DNA from: Sinohyriopsis cumingii
Taxonomy: Eukaryota; Mollusca; Bivalvia; Unionida; Unionidae
Reading direction: 5' to 3'
Assembly: GCA_028554795.2 (NCBI GenBank)
Contig: CM068839.1
Location: 40,453,006-40,517,005 of the forward strand
DNA: 64,000 bases
The translations under genes and the position numbers were made by a program. Numbering within the stretch: position 1 is the stretch's first letter; every line of letters begins with the position of its first letter. Below, piece by piece: positions 37,021 through 49,040 of this stretch. The notes under the pieces are model-generated. The model had not been told where the DNA came from. It was given only the letters and a program-made list of their open reading frames with translations, and ran no database searches.

Positions 37021-38404
37021 AGTGCCTTGGTGACATGCTGCCATAATGGTATCACTTTATTGTGTTTTTACTGCTCTAAATTTTAATATTCAAGAAATTA
37101 CAAAAATGCTGCATTAGCGCTGGTCTCAATTGCTATTGTGAATTGTATCTGGCGCCACACTTAAGAAATGTATTAATGCAAGCAACCTGAAAAATAAAGA
37201 AAATTTCTCTTATGTGTGATTTAATAATTCATTACCATTCTTTTCTACAAACATGCCAAAAGTGTGCAATCAATTCATCTTCTCGTGATAAAGGTATTCA
37301 TAATGTTAAAACTGCTGTCCCATGGTTTTCCTTTTGCAGGGGTACACAGACTCCAATTTTTCAGCCATTTCTGGTCATTCACCTTTCAGGCAATTATATT
37401 AAACATCTGGAATCATGACAAGTTCTCTTTTTCATGAAGAATTTTGAATAATTATTTTATTATTTCATGGAAAAAATTACAATTGCCAATAACAATGCTG
37501 ACAACAGTAGGTCCTGGATGTGGTTGTTTAAGAGTAACCACCACTACAGGGTAATACCATCATCTGGCCATTCTTTTTGGGTGCCAAAAATGCCCACTGA
37601 GGGCTCCGAGGGTGAATGACATAAATACTGTTCAGGTTAACCAAGAAAAGACAGATATTACATAAATAAAACAGGTATGAAATTAATAAAACAGGTATGA
37701 AATAAATAAAACTCACATAAAAGAAACACTCCTTATTCATTTGTCAGGCTTTTCACATTAATACATTTTTAGACGCAGCACTGAATTTCATTTGCAATGT
37801 GATTTGAAAGCAACTGTAGCAATGGATCAGAATTATACTTTTAATATGGACCTAATATATAGATCCATATTATCTGTTTCATGCATCTATTTACAGATAA
37901 CAACTGAAGAAAGAAAAGCACAGCTGGTAAAACACAAAAGACTTTCAACTGTAATTTTCAAATCCAGGATCAGAGAGTTATAGAAATTAATCACTGAAGG
38001 AATCAAGTGACATGAACAGCAACGACTGATGTAATAGAAGGACATTATGTGAACTGGATTCAACCGTCAACAATGAAATGAATTATAACCTGTCCAAAGA
38101 AAATAGCTGCTGACAAACACGAAATGCAATCACTCAAAACCTATCTTCATGCATCAGTAAAAACTGGTTAGCTTTATATATAAATGAACAATGACGATTT
38201 ATGAAGTCTGGAAGCAAGTTCAGAAAAAGGGAATAAGAAACAAAGACCACAATTAATTGAAATGCATGTCCATGGATAAGTAAGATATTTCTGAGGACTA
38301 CATTTTATGCATGACAAAAATATTTAAATAGAACCACTTGAAAACTGTAACCCTTCTGACAATCATTTTCACTGTTTACGGAATTATTCTAAGGTAGTAT
38401 CTAG
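37021..38404. other. Sequence upstream of the receptor gene
   Basis: No clear coding exon, CpG-rich promoter or transposon. A TATA-like TTTATATATAAAT near 38174 lies about 230 bp before the ATG but cannot be called a promoter from sequence alone. A stop codon (TAG) sits directly before the receptor ATG in frame, so any upstream exon must be non-coding or joined by splicing. Confidence 0.4.
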
Positions 38405-39601
38405 ATGTCTTCTTTCACAAACAAAATCGACAATATGGCTGATGGTGAAACAGCTATAAGACTGGAAGTGGATCCTGTAAACACAAACGATACCCATGTT
38501 ACTAACTCTTACATCTATCCATACATTTACTGGAATAACTCAGAAATATACAATTACTACCTTCCTTCTGAGGAAATCAGCAGCTCTGAAAACCAGATGC
38601 ATATAGCCCTAGTTTTTCACACCTACTTCACACCAATTTTAATTATCATTGGTGCAGTTGGAAACACCTTAACAATTTTTACACTGCACCGAAAAAACAT
38701 GTGCAACTGGTCTATATGCTACTACGTGACTGTCTATGCTGTTGGGAATATCTTTGTTTTGTTCCTTGCCACTGGTCTAGCTTGGGTAAGTTCCGTGGCG
38801 AACATAAAGTATGTAAGTGATATAACTGACTGGGGCTGCAAGCTGTGGCAGTTTATTCTACGTGTAATAACATATTCTGGTATATGGCTAGTAGTTGCTA
38901 TGATGATTGACCAGTACATTTATATATGGCATCCATTCAAAGTTGGGGTAATGTGCAATGTTTTTATGGCAAAGTTTGCAACAGTGATGATTTTTGTCGG
39001 ACTAATTGTGGTAAGCGTTCATTCCATGTGGACCTTTGAATTGCTGCCTAATGGATGTTACATTCTTCACACACCAAATGACCTTCATGCCCTGATCTGG
39101 CCATGGGTTGCTGTCAGTTTTTACTCATTCATTCCAATTCTGATCCTAATTGTACTGATAATGCTCAATATCTGTGGATTATTCATAAAAAATCCCTGTA
39201 AGAGATCCTCAGCACAACTTCAGTTGCCAGTGGATTTCACATTGTCGGTCCTCGTTCTTGCCGCCCTATTTGTGCTGTTTGTCACCCCTGCTACTATTAT
39301 CCACATTATTGAGTTCACCTTGCCAGTGTCATGGTTGAACCATGCTGACTTTATACAAAAATTTCAAACAGCTAAAATTGTGTGTACTTTTCTTGTGTCT
39401 CTAAACCCTGTGTTAGGCTTCTACATACTGGTTTCCTTTTCCAGTAAGTTTAGATCGGAACTACGTGGTTTCACACTATCATGCTGGCAAGAAGGATCTT
39501 GCTTTAGAAGATTTACCCAAATTTATGAGATGCAAGTCAATTCCAATGGTAGCTCTACTCAGCTAGAATACGAGCACAACTCAGAAACTACTCCACTATA
39601 A
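38405..39601 (+). CDS. Class A (rhodopsin-like) seven-transmembrane G-protein-coupled receptor, intronless, divergent
   Basis: A 398-residue receptor with an extracellular N terminus of about 68 residues carrying sequons N28-D-T and N44-N-S. Seven hydrophobic segments lie near residues 70-94, 104-128, 144-172, 189-211, 229-258, 278-304 and 322-344. Class A landmarks are the GAVGNTLTIF helix 1 motif (N87), C145 at the top of helix 3 with C218 in loop 2 as the likely disulfide, P244 in helix 5 and P295 in helix 6. Helix 7 reads SLNPVLGFYILVSFSSKFR, which aligns best with the NSxxNFxxY...KFR form of invertebrate neuropeptide receptors. Unusual: DRY is DQY (169-171), the helix 2 Asp appears as N115, and the helix 6 Trp is V293. 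The C tail has Cys residues at 360 and 366. Signalling through a G protein at the plasma membrane is the family role; the ligand is unknown. ATG 38405 is the first in-frame start after a TAG; M11 is an alternative. Confidence 0.93.
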   Translation: MSSFTNKIDNMADGETAIRLEVDPVNTNDTHVTNSYIYPYIYWNNSEIYNYYLPSEEISSSENQMHIALVFHTYFTPILIIIGAVGNTLTIFTLHRKNMCNWSICYYVTVYAVGNIFVLFLATGLAWVSSVANIKYVSDITDWGCKLWQFILRVITYSGIWLVVAMMIDQYIYIWHPFKVGVMCNVFMAKFATVMIFVGLIVVSVHSMWTFELLPNGCYILHTPNDLHALIWPWVAVSFYSFIPILILIVLIMLNICGLFIKNPCKRSSAQLQLPVDFTLSVLVLAALFVLFVTPATIIHIIEFTLPVSWLNHADFIQKFQTAKIVCTFLVSLNPVLGFYILVSFSSKFRSELRGFTLSCWQEGSCFRRFTQIYEMQVNSNGSSTQLEYEHNSETTPL

Positions 39602-39800
39602 CAAAGAGCACTACTCTGAGGCAACATAAATATTCCAACATACTTACAAAGTTTGGAGATTTCTCAACTAAGAATAATTTCACACACCGGTCGTACCATT
39701 ATAAATGTCCATGTATGGCTATGTGCTTTTAAAATATTGCATCTCTTCTAAACCAACTTAGAATTGTAAGAATTAAAATACAATTCAAACTCCATGCATA

Positions 39801-39806
39801 AATAAA
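39801..39806 (+). promoter_or_regulatory. Possible polyadenylation signal of the receptor
   Basis: AATAAA 200 nt after the receptor stop codon and just before the 35-bp array. In AT-rich DNA the hexamer is frequent by chance. Confidence 0.3.
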
Positions 39807-39847
39807 TGTATCAATACTTCTTACACTTCAAAATTACAAGCTACAGA

Positions 39848-41291
39848 ATAGATTAAATGTGAACATCTCAAAATTATGTAGACTATATTAAATATGGACA
39901 TTTCAACATGGTGTAGACTATATTAAATATGGACATTTCAACATGGTGTAGACTATATTAAATATGGACATTTCAACATGGTGTAGACTATATTAAATAT
40001 GGACATTTCAACATGGTGTAGACTAAACTTGAACATCTCAACATGATGTGGACATCTCAACATCTACTGGACTAGATTAAATGTTAAACATCGCAACATG
40101 ATATGACTGGATTAAATGTTCACATCGCAACATGATATGACTGGATTAAATGTTCACATCACAACATGATATGACTGGATTAAATGTGAAAATCTCAAAA
40201 TTTTTTTGACTATATTAAATATGGACATTTCAACATGATGCAGACTAGATTAAACTTGAGCCTCTCAACATGATGTGGACATCTCAACATCTACTGATTA
40301 AATGTGAACATCTCTAACATGATATGGCTGGATTAAATGTGAACATCACAAAATGATGTGGACTAGATTCAATGTGAACACCACAACATGATGTGGACTA
40401 GATTCAATGTGAACACCACAACCTGACGTAGACTAAATTCAATATGAACACCAAAACCTGATGTGGACTTGATTCAATGTGAACACCACAACCTGATGTG
40501 GACTAGATTCAATGTGAACACCACAACCTGATGTGGACTTGATTCAATGTGAACACCACAACCTGATGTGGACTAGATTCAATGTGAACACCACAACCTG
40601 ATGTGGACTACATTAAATGTGAACACAACATGATGTGGACTAGATAAAAAATGTGAACATATCATGATGTGCATTAGATTAAAAATGAACATCTCAACTT
40701 GATGTGGACTAAATTAAATGTGAACATCTTAACATGATGTGGACTATATTAAATGTGAACATCTCAACATGATGTGGACTATATTAACTGTGAGCATAAC
40801 ATCATGTGAACTAGATTAAAAATGTGAACATCTTAACATGATGTGAACTAGATTAAATGTGAACATCTCAACTTGATGTGGACTATATTAAATGTGAACA
40901 TCTCAACATGATGTGGACTAGATTAAATGTGAACATCTCAACTTGATGTGGACTATATTAAATGTGAACATCTCAACATGATGTGGACTATATTAACTGT
41001 GAGCATAACATCATGTGGACTAGATTAAAAATGTGAACATCTTAACATCATGTGGACTAGATTAAATGTGAACATCTCAACTTGATGTGGACTATATTAA
41101 CTGTGAGCATAACATCATGTGGACTAGATTAAAAATGTGAACATTTTAACATCATGTGGACTAGATTAAATGTGAACATCTCAACATGATGTGGACTGTA
41201 TTAACTGTGAGCATCTTAACATGATGTGGACTAGATTAAAAATGTGAACATCTCAACTTGATGTGGACTAAATTTCCTGTGAGCATCTCAA
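39848..41291. repeat. 35-bp degenerate minisatellite, about 41 copies
   Basis: Units resemble GTGGACTAGATTAAATGTGA then ACATCTCAACATGAT. There are distinct sub-blocks: TATGGACATTTCAACATGG units at 39880-40020, GAACACCACAACCTGATG units at 40370-40610, and ACTGTGAGCATAACATC units at 40780-41150. It starts about 250 bp after the receptor stop codon. Confidence 0.93.
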
Positions 41292-42037
41292 CAAGAACAG
41301 GATAATTCATCATAATGTGCTGAATATTGGCACACTCTTGTAAATACAATTTCCATTCCACCTCTAAAAATGCAACTGGGTTCAGAACGACTACAGACTA
41401 TTTAGCAAAATGTCTGCTTTGAAACTGTTTGATGATGACATACTTTTTCATAATTAAATTGAAATTTCTGCCTAAAACTGTTCTATTGAATTTGCCATGT
41501 TCTTTAAAAGTTTTTTTCTTTCAATCTTTCTGTGACTACACTCTCATTCATCAGCTGTAACCATCCATGATAATAAAATCTGAATCTCATATCAGGTTGT
41601 TCTTGCTATTACCGATTAGGAAATGTTGTGAATCAATAATTCCTACTCATGATATTATTAATTTCAAGCAAGAAGATATCCCAATTTTACCAAGCTGGCA
41701 TTTTCTTTATCCAGACAGTGAACAATTGCAAGCTTAAAGTAAAAAGCTTTAATATTAACCTTAATCAAATGTGTAGAAGGATGTACCATACGTAGACATG
41801 CATACAGGCATCCCAATGTTGAGCTTCCACCAAGACAAGCTTGACAAAACTCCAGTACAAATGTTCACTGCTATGCAAGGCAAACATGAGCTGATCTAAA
41901 ATCCATGAAAAACTCTCCAGCTCATGAAGAAAGTGAGAGGCTTGCCTGGTCTGAGTTGACTTTCTTTCCCTATTACTGAATCTCGTACAAGTTGTCTGAT
42001 ACTGTGATTCTGTTTCAATCATGATATATACTTCCTG
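41292..42037. other. No recognisable gene
   Basis: AT-rich non-coding sequence; nothing supported. Confidence 0.45.
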
Positions 42038-42052
42038 AAAACAAAGCATTAT

Positions 42053-42303
42053 GTTGTTGTTGTTGTTGTTGTTGTAGGGTTTAACGCCATTTTTCAGCAC
42101 ACGATAGGCTATACATGGTGGCCAGTATTAATGGTGGAGGAAGAACCTGGGTAAACCCCGGAAAGTACTACCGACCCACGAGAAGCTACTGACAAGCTTT
42201 CTCACATACCCACATTAGCCGAATCCAAGACTCGAACCCACATAGACAGAGGTGAGATGTCAGTGATCCATAAAGGAGAGCGCTTTAGACTACTCGGGGC
42301 CTC
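42053..42303 (-). mobile_element. SINE-B, full-length copy with perfect target-site duplication
   Basis: Plus-strand reading runs from GTTGTTGTTGTTGTTGTTGT to ACTACTCGGGGCCTC. On the minus strand the head is tRNA-like with box A GAGTAGTCTAAAGCGCTCTC and box B TGGGTTCGAGTCTTGG. It is flanked by AAAACAAAGCATTAT at 42038-42052 and 42304-42318, a perfect 15-bp duplication. The 3' end GGCGTTAAACCCTAC plus (AAC)n may be shared with a partner LINE; none is visible here. Confidence 0.95.
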
Positions 42304-42318
42304 AAAACAAAGCATTAT

Positions 42319-42801
42319 CAGTAAGCAGAAACTCACAAGGTACCATACCTCTGTGACACGACAGTACCTATAAAAGTATCCAATAAAACCGTCAAAGCCG
42401 GTAACAGCATCCAAAATTTTTAGTGAATGCCTAAAATCCAAGATATGCAATGGCAATAGAACAAATGGTGTGCAAATCAGTGTAATATTCAATATCACAG
42501 AAGGGGGCCGTAACGACAAATTCCAAATGTGTGAAAATGGTTCATCTTACAATGCTAGTTCATCGTTGAGGTGATGCAATATATTAAACTGGAATTACCC
42601 CACTATATACTTGTAACCAAATTGTATTACTGTCTGAAAACAAGATAATCATGAACTGCACATTACATGCTTATTCCATATTTATCAGTCTTCTGTGTAA
42701 ATAACTGAAATGTTTGTGTAGAAGTAACTTTTCTTCTTTCAGTCCTAGTGATCATGACATTTGTCCTTTTGAGCATGAAGTCAGTAGTTTACTTCCTTAC
42801 T
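42319..42801. other. No recognisable gene
   Basis: Frames open here on the minus strand run across the SINE and have no domain. Confidence 0.45.
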
Positions 42802-42805
42802 TTAA

Positions 42806-43404
42806 CTCATTCGGCCCCAAAGACTTTTGTCATTTTTGCCTGAAATGTGGGTAGGAAATGCATTTTGGAGGTTATTTCTGAATACATTCAAATACATCTG
42901 CTTCCAAGAGTTTTTAGCTTAGACTGATGCCGAGTTGTGCTAGAAATGTTTTTCATTGGCTATTTGGCTCATGCATGTATAGAAGGGTAAAAGTTGGAGT
43001 GGGTTTTTCTTTTACTTATTGGACACATCATTTTAAACTCCTGACCACTTCTTACACCCAATTCCCAATTTATCCTACTTTTTGCAAAGGTTAACCTGTC
43101 TGTGTGCAGTTCAGTCTAGTTTGCCTTGGATCATAGGCCAAAAAGTCTAAAATCCGGACAGAAAATCCAATTCCGATAACAGGCAAAAAAAAATTGTTAA
43201 AATAAATCGGGTTTCAAAAGATATGTTTTCCCCTCTTCATTTTGTAATGCAAGCAGAAAGTCCACATTATCTGGTAGAGCTACATCTGTCTGCTTTATTG
43301 TAATACCACCCACTTTGGTGTATCTTAAATGACCTTGATGCTACAGAGCTTGGAAATAGGGTACAGCCTCATCACCCCTACAGGTAGGATTGGGGCTGAA
43401 TGAG
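42806..43404. mobile_element. 599-bp non-autonomous DNA transposon with TTAA target duplication
   Basis: Left end CTCATTCGGCCCCAA (42806-42820) and right end TTGGGGCTGAATGAG (43390-43404) are inverted complements with one mismatch over 15 bp. TTAA flanks both sides (42802-42805 and 43405-43408). TTAA specificity is known for piggyBac and Kolobok superfamilies; I cannot choose between them. No transposase is present. A truncated relative lies at 22450-22795. Confidence 0.85.
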
Positions 43405-43408
43405 TTAA

Positions 43409-46400
43409 GTGCAAAGCATCCACAAAGTATTGACCAAATCTCATATAAAATACAGTTTTATGGGTGTGTTTAAAATTGGGGGGGGGGGGTATATTTAGAT
43501 TTAATTTTGCAATACTTACCCATCACTTATGTATAGCTTATACTTTTTGTGTCCAAAAACCTCATCTATTCAATGTGAATGCATCCATCCTCTGAGTGGA
43601 TAATTTTCAACAAGACATGGTCCACTTGTGCATCTCACATGCCATTGTGCAGATCAGTCATCTTTGTCATAGGCAATGATTACACTAGGTCATCAGAGCC
43701 TAGTGGGAGGAGGCATCAGCAATAGGAATACCACCCAATCTAATCCCCTTCCCTAGTCTGAACCTGGTCGAAAGACTCAATCCTGCATAAAATGTGACGA
43801 GTGGGGAGGTGGGTGATTCACATCTTTATCTCCATACCACGAAGCCTCGGAATGTTGACCAGTGAATTGTTGGCATCCGTTATGGAATGACAGGTGGCCA
43901 CTGACCAGTCACTGGAAAGAAATGACCAGAGACAAGACAATGATCACTTATACAGACAAGCTGACAAGTGGCCAGTCAGCAATCAATGATCAGCCACCGC
44001 CAACTCGGTCACTAGTCATATATATGTGATAGCTTGGTATCTCTCAGCAGCTCCTGTGGCAACTTGCCTTTCCCATTTGAGATTTGGCTAGGTTGATTGG
44101 AATTATGGTTGCCAGTGAACCTGGAGTGCCATACTCTATACACACCCCTGTACAATGAGCCCTTGACACAGAGAAGGACAACAATCTGAAATTGTATACG
44201 GGCAAACTGACAGTCCAATGGTTTTGACAAAGTTCACAAACTTTTTCACAATTCAAATTGGCACTTCACTGTTCACGCTGCCTCTGTACCCCTGCCTCAT
44301 GTAATATTAACATAATATGAGGTGGTGAAGATTTAATATGATTTAGCTTATCAACAGCAGATTATTGATCATCAGGAGAAAGACTGTGGCACATCAATTT
44401 CCTTTAACTAAAAGCAGATCTCCATTTCACCATGCTTCTGCCCAGGAATTAACAGTCAACAAGTAAGACTACTTATGAACAATACTGTTCCCCTTTAAGA
44501 AAATGGGTGACTGGGTTGAGGAAGTCTCTAATATGACTTTGGGAACAGTGTAGGGCAATAGATATTTGACTCAGTGCTGGTCATCTGACAATCATATTGA
44601 ACATGGAAGCTGATTTTCTATCATGCAAATTAAACCACGATTGTGAATACATGTAAAATGTTGAAATTTCCATGAAATGGAAAATAATTTTGTAAATGTG
44701 ATATTGACCTTTTGTTGCCTAAGACCAAACTGTAAACTGCAAAGATATATTTCATACAAACCAGACATTGATGCCTTTTCTGTATCTTAAAGTAATGTCC
44801 CTTTACCATATGTTATCCCCCCTTTCAGCATACCGAATTCTTGATGATAATTAAATTCCATGAACCTATAGTACCCACAGGGATCACATACCCACCTATC
44901 AGCTCTGTCTCTCATCTTGTATCCTGTGACCTCATTAAAGACTGACCAGTCATGTGACCTATGCAGCATCTAGTATGATCCCAAAGGGTACGATAATTTC
45001 AATGAAATTATCATCAAACTTCAACCTAGTAAGTATCATTTAATTTTCAAATTAAATTTTGAACAGTAAAGTACTGAAATTGTACATACAGAAAAGTTTG
45101 GAATATATCATTTACACTGATACAAATTAGGGTGGCTGAATTCACAGTGTAAGATAATTAGCAAAGCTGTGAGAGGTCAGATTCTAAACTTGTTAGTAAA
45201 TATGTATTCATTAGGAGAAGTTAAGTGGGTATTATCAATAGTTTTCCCTTACTTTACTGACAGAAAGGGATACATGTGGTCAGCATGGTCAACTGTCAAG
45301 TCTGATTTTATGTGTTGCAACTTGCTTGGGAAACAAACAAATATTTGAATGCCAATTTTCTATATGAAAATTCCTAAAAAGTATGGCACTCCCTTGCTTA
45401 TGTGGTAGTCGGGGGCACATTACTGCTGACCAAATTATGTAACAAACAGCACTGTAGTGAGAGCTGTGATATATATGAAACTGCTTTATATTGAGAATAA
45501 CCTGATATATAGAGCTGTACTGTATCAAATACTATCAAACTTTTGTTAAATAATTGTGTTTTTAAAAATGAAATGAAGATATAAAGACTAAGTTTCTCCT
45601 TGTTCTCTTTAAACCCTTATTGTTATACATTGGTATGAATTAGGTCATGGAATCCATTGTAGTACCAAATAATATTCTGAATTGCATTATAACAAGGTAC
45701 ATTTAATGGGCTAGACCTGTACTGCTTTGAATGTTTGCTTATTCATTTCAACTATACACCATAGCACTAACTGAATAAAAACAATATAGTTCCAAAGAAC
45801 CCTAGTATTGATTCTAGGAAAAAAACTTAATTTGTCCGATGTTATTGAGTTTGGACCAGACTTCCTTAAGTAAATGCATATTTCCCTGGACATAGTTACT
45901 GTTCCAATGACCGTAGTGAATTCAATTTATTACAGACAAGTGTAAGTTTTCTTCAATCACAGATGATAAAAGGTTCAGTCATCCACAAAATGTTCATATT
46001 TTGGTCTTTGTTATATTTCATAAGGTTAAAAAAAAATCAAACTTGAATCTTCATCATGACTGCAAAACCCATGATCACAATGTATTGGAAAATGTTTAAA
46101 ATAGACAGACAATGTGAAAGTATGAGTGGATTATCTATATGTTAACTACTTCACTATATAAAGAAAGAAGGAAACTATGGAAAGGTTTAATATGTCTGAA
46201 CCTTCATTCTGCATTATAAATCTTTGCAGAAGGAATCTAACAGCTAGGTTAATCAAACTGGAGATAATTAGAAAGAACAAGAGACCCAAGTGGGAGTGAC
46301 ATTGCTGGCTCACATAACTTGCTGAGTAAAACTTAACCATTACATATAGTGGGCCTTGATAGTATTGTAAGACCACAACCATATACAAAGCACCTCCCCA

Positions 46401-46499
46401 TTCTTTATATCGTGTCAATTTTACGTAGTTTATTATACTCTGATATAAGTTATTTCTGAAGATAAACATGTAACTAATAAGCAGTCTCTTGCTTAAAAA
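43409..46499. other. No recognisable gene
   Basis: Contains a G10-11 tract near 43480-43490 and a stretch of CCAGTCA/GACCAG words near 43855-43990 without regular period. Many 60-80 codon frames on the minus strand show no domains. A 120-codon frame at 46146-46508 (-) has no recognisable motif. Confidence 0.5.
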
Positions 46500-46541
46500 T
46501 GAACTCATCCAAGATCTTAATAGAACTGAATGAGAAACAGT

Positions 46542-46933
46542 GTGTGTGTGTGTGTATAAGTGCGCATGTGTGTGTGTGTGTGTGTGTTAAGTGTGTCTGT
46601 GTGTGTCTGTATGTGTGTGTGTGTGTGAGAGATTTCGATTTTTAACATAGCTTTAAAACATTTTCAGTCATATCGCTACGATGTCTGCAGAGTGGCAGTT
46701 TATAGTGAAGTCTAACGCTGGGGCTACACCACAGACATCAAGCATCATGTCCCACCTAGTCACATTATCATAACACCTTAGGCTGACAATTCCTAACACT
46801 AACCTCTTAATGTTGAGTGCCAGGAGAGGCAGCTGCTAGTATCATTTTTGTAAGTCCTTAATATGACTCGGCTCTGGTTTGAACCCATGACCTCCTGCAT
46901 TTGAGGCAGATGCTCTAACCACTAAAGTCAACA
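46542..46933 (-). mobile_element. SINE-A copy 2
   Basis: The (TG)n-rich block 46542-46628 is the CA-type tail on the minus strand. The body shares GTCTGCAGAGTGGCAGTTTA and CACCTAGTCACATTATCAT with the other copies. The box B-like block is GGTTTGAACCCATGACC in plus reading. A short duplication AAACAGT (46535-46541 and 46934-46940) probably marks the target site. Confidence 0.82.
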
Positions 46934-47636
46934 AAACAGTCAAAATAGTCCCTTACTTTAATGAGGTAACAAACTCAGCCAATCTGATGCAAAAACAAAT
47001 AAGTTTATTTAGCAGAAGTGAGGCATACTCTGGTCTTCAAAGCGGTCAGCCAGTTAGATACAAGATCATCTCATAAATATGCGTTTTGGTCTTGCTCATA
47101 ATGGAACTTGTCCAGTGAGATACAAGATTATGTCATAAATTTCAAATATGCTTGACTGTTGTTCATAATCAGACTTGTCCAATATGTGAATGGTACCAGA
47201 AAATTTTACTAAGATAGATAGAAATCTGATCACAAAATATAGCTGCTAGAGTGTTCATGAACAATAATATTCAAGATCACCTTATTAAAATGTGTGAATC
47301 TCTCTCATAATTGTAATCTCTGAGAAGACCTCAAGACGATGACGTAGGTCAATAAACCAGGTTTCATAAAAAGTATTATCAGAAATAGTCTTTAAAGTGG
47401 TATCATGCCTCATATAATAACCTCACTATTATTGCTTGAGCTTACTTTGTACTGATATCATCAAATAGCTTAATTATAGAAGTTCAAATTTAATCAAAAC
47501 CAAAAAAGAGATATTGCTTTAAGTGTTAACAAGCTCAAACAATCAGCTGTAAAATGAATATACTGTATACCGACCTTGTTCATTACTGAACTCATTCAAA
47601 ATCTTGATGATATGAAACCACATTCAAAATCTGATG
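46934..47636. other. Non-coding, with a loose 65-75 bp repeat
   Basis: TAGATACAAGATCATCTCAT near 47055 recurs as GAGATACAAGATTATGTCAT near 47117, each followed by a block ending in CATAAT.G.ACTTGTCCA. Otherwise unrecognised. Confidence 0.45.
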
Positions 47637-48041
47637 AAGTGTGTGTTTGGGATTTTTAATGTAGCTTTAACAGTATTTTTAAGCATATCACTACGATGTC
47701 TGCAGTGTGACAGTTTATAGTCATGTCTAGCACTTGGGCACCATGTGGCAGACATATAGCATGATGTCCCATCCAGTCACATTATCCTGACACCAGGCCG
47801 ACCAGTCCTAACACTAACCTCTTAATGCTGAACGCCAAGTCACATTATCATTACACAACAAGTCAACAAGTATTACACAACAAGTCAACAAGTATTACCA
47901 CTAACCTCTTAATACTGAGCGCCAAGCAAGGCAGCTGCAAATACCAATTTTATAAATCTTTGGTATAACTCGGCTGGGGTTTGAACCCATGACCTCCCGC
48001 ATCCAGGGCTGACACTCTAACCACAAGGCTACCAGAGCGGT
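47637..48041 (-). mobile_element. SINE-A copy 3, with internal expansion
   Basis: Same body and head as the other SINE-A copies. It is about 100 bp longer because short blocks (ACAACAAGTCAACAAGTATT) are duplicated near 47855-47900. Flanked by the 13-bp duplication TTCAAAATCTGAT at 47623-47635 and 48042-48054. Confidence 0.88.
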
Positions 48042-48054
48042 TTCAAAATCTGAT

Positions 48055-48619
48055 CAAACTAAGAGATGAAATATGGCATTCAAAATGGTCACAAGCATTT
48101 GCCAATGGAAGCATAATGAATATGGGACAAATAATTTGCCCTTAGAGCCCGGTGAGCTCAATAAAAAAAATGTACTCTCATGCGACATTAGAACAAATCA
48201 GTGTTGTCTATCCATGACTCTCTAATACGAAAATGTCCCTAGGGACTTCAAACACAAAATTCTCTCCTTTGACAAATTCTAAATTCTAAGTTACCCAGCA
48301 AAATCAATATGAAGTCCTCAACAATTAAAATTGTAAAGTGTTTATTGTTTGTAAGTTGAGAACTTAATCTGACAGTTTCTGTCTAAAGGTCCAAACACTA
48401 CTCCCAATATCATGGATTTCAAGAGTTATTTCCATGGCTTACCATTACAGAAACATGAACCAATGCATTTTATGTCCTCAACAAAACATCATTATGTTAT
48501 TTTGCTCATAAACCTTTGTAATTAAACTGTAAAGTCATGGCTAATTACCAACCCAAGGTAATAAAGTTCTGCTTACTGAACTGATCCAAATGTGGTTGAG
48601 ATTTACTACTACATGCATG
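48055..48619. other. No recognisable gene
   Basis: AT-rich background between a SINE and a foldback element. Confidence 0.45.
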
Positions 48620-48815
48620 AACCATATAAAATTGATTATAAACTCCACATACCCAGATCTGTCCAATGCATTATGCAGTGGCAGATCTGGGTTGGTGCAG
48701 TTTGTTAGGAGTGATCAGTAGAACAAATGACATATTCTGATGTGGAGGTGCATTATGCTATGGCATATCAGAATCTCTGTTGGCAGTTTGCATTGACTTA
48801 TTAGTACAGATGGTA
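48620..48815 (-). mobile_element. Double-hairpin foldback element, reverse orientation
   Basis: Starts ACCATATAAA and ends TGGTA. Hairpin 2 reads ACCCAGATCTGTCCA, GCATTATGC, GTGGCAGATCTGGGT. The linker is TTTGTTAGGAGTGATCAGTA. Hairpin 1 is degraded (TATTCTGATGTGGAGGTGCA). Confidence 0.8.
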
Positions 48816-48996
48816 CCAAATTTACTTAACATACATCAATACTTGTTTCAGTTGTTATACTTACAAGCTATATGCATTGCAAAAAAATTCTTTTCACTAC
48901 TTTCAATCTTAATATCGTATGGTTGGTAGATATCTATATCTAAAATATTGTTGAGATATACATGTACTGATCTTCCAAGTCTGATCAAAACTCGTT

Positions 48997-49027
<31 letters not shown>

Positions 49028-49040
49028 ATATATATATATA
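48997..49040. repeat. (TCTG)n(TC)n(TA)n microsatellite
   Basis: A compound simple repeat that runs into the TA-rich terminus of the next foldback element. Confidence 0.93.

Noticed and set aside
38160-38190. TATA box for the receptor
   Set aside because: TATATATAA words are frequent in this AT-rich DNA, and no initiator or transcript evidence is available.
42202-42519. 105-codon minus-strand frame
   Set aside because: Begins in unique sequence and runs into the SINE-B head; no domain, and the SINE explains the conserved part.
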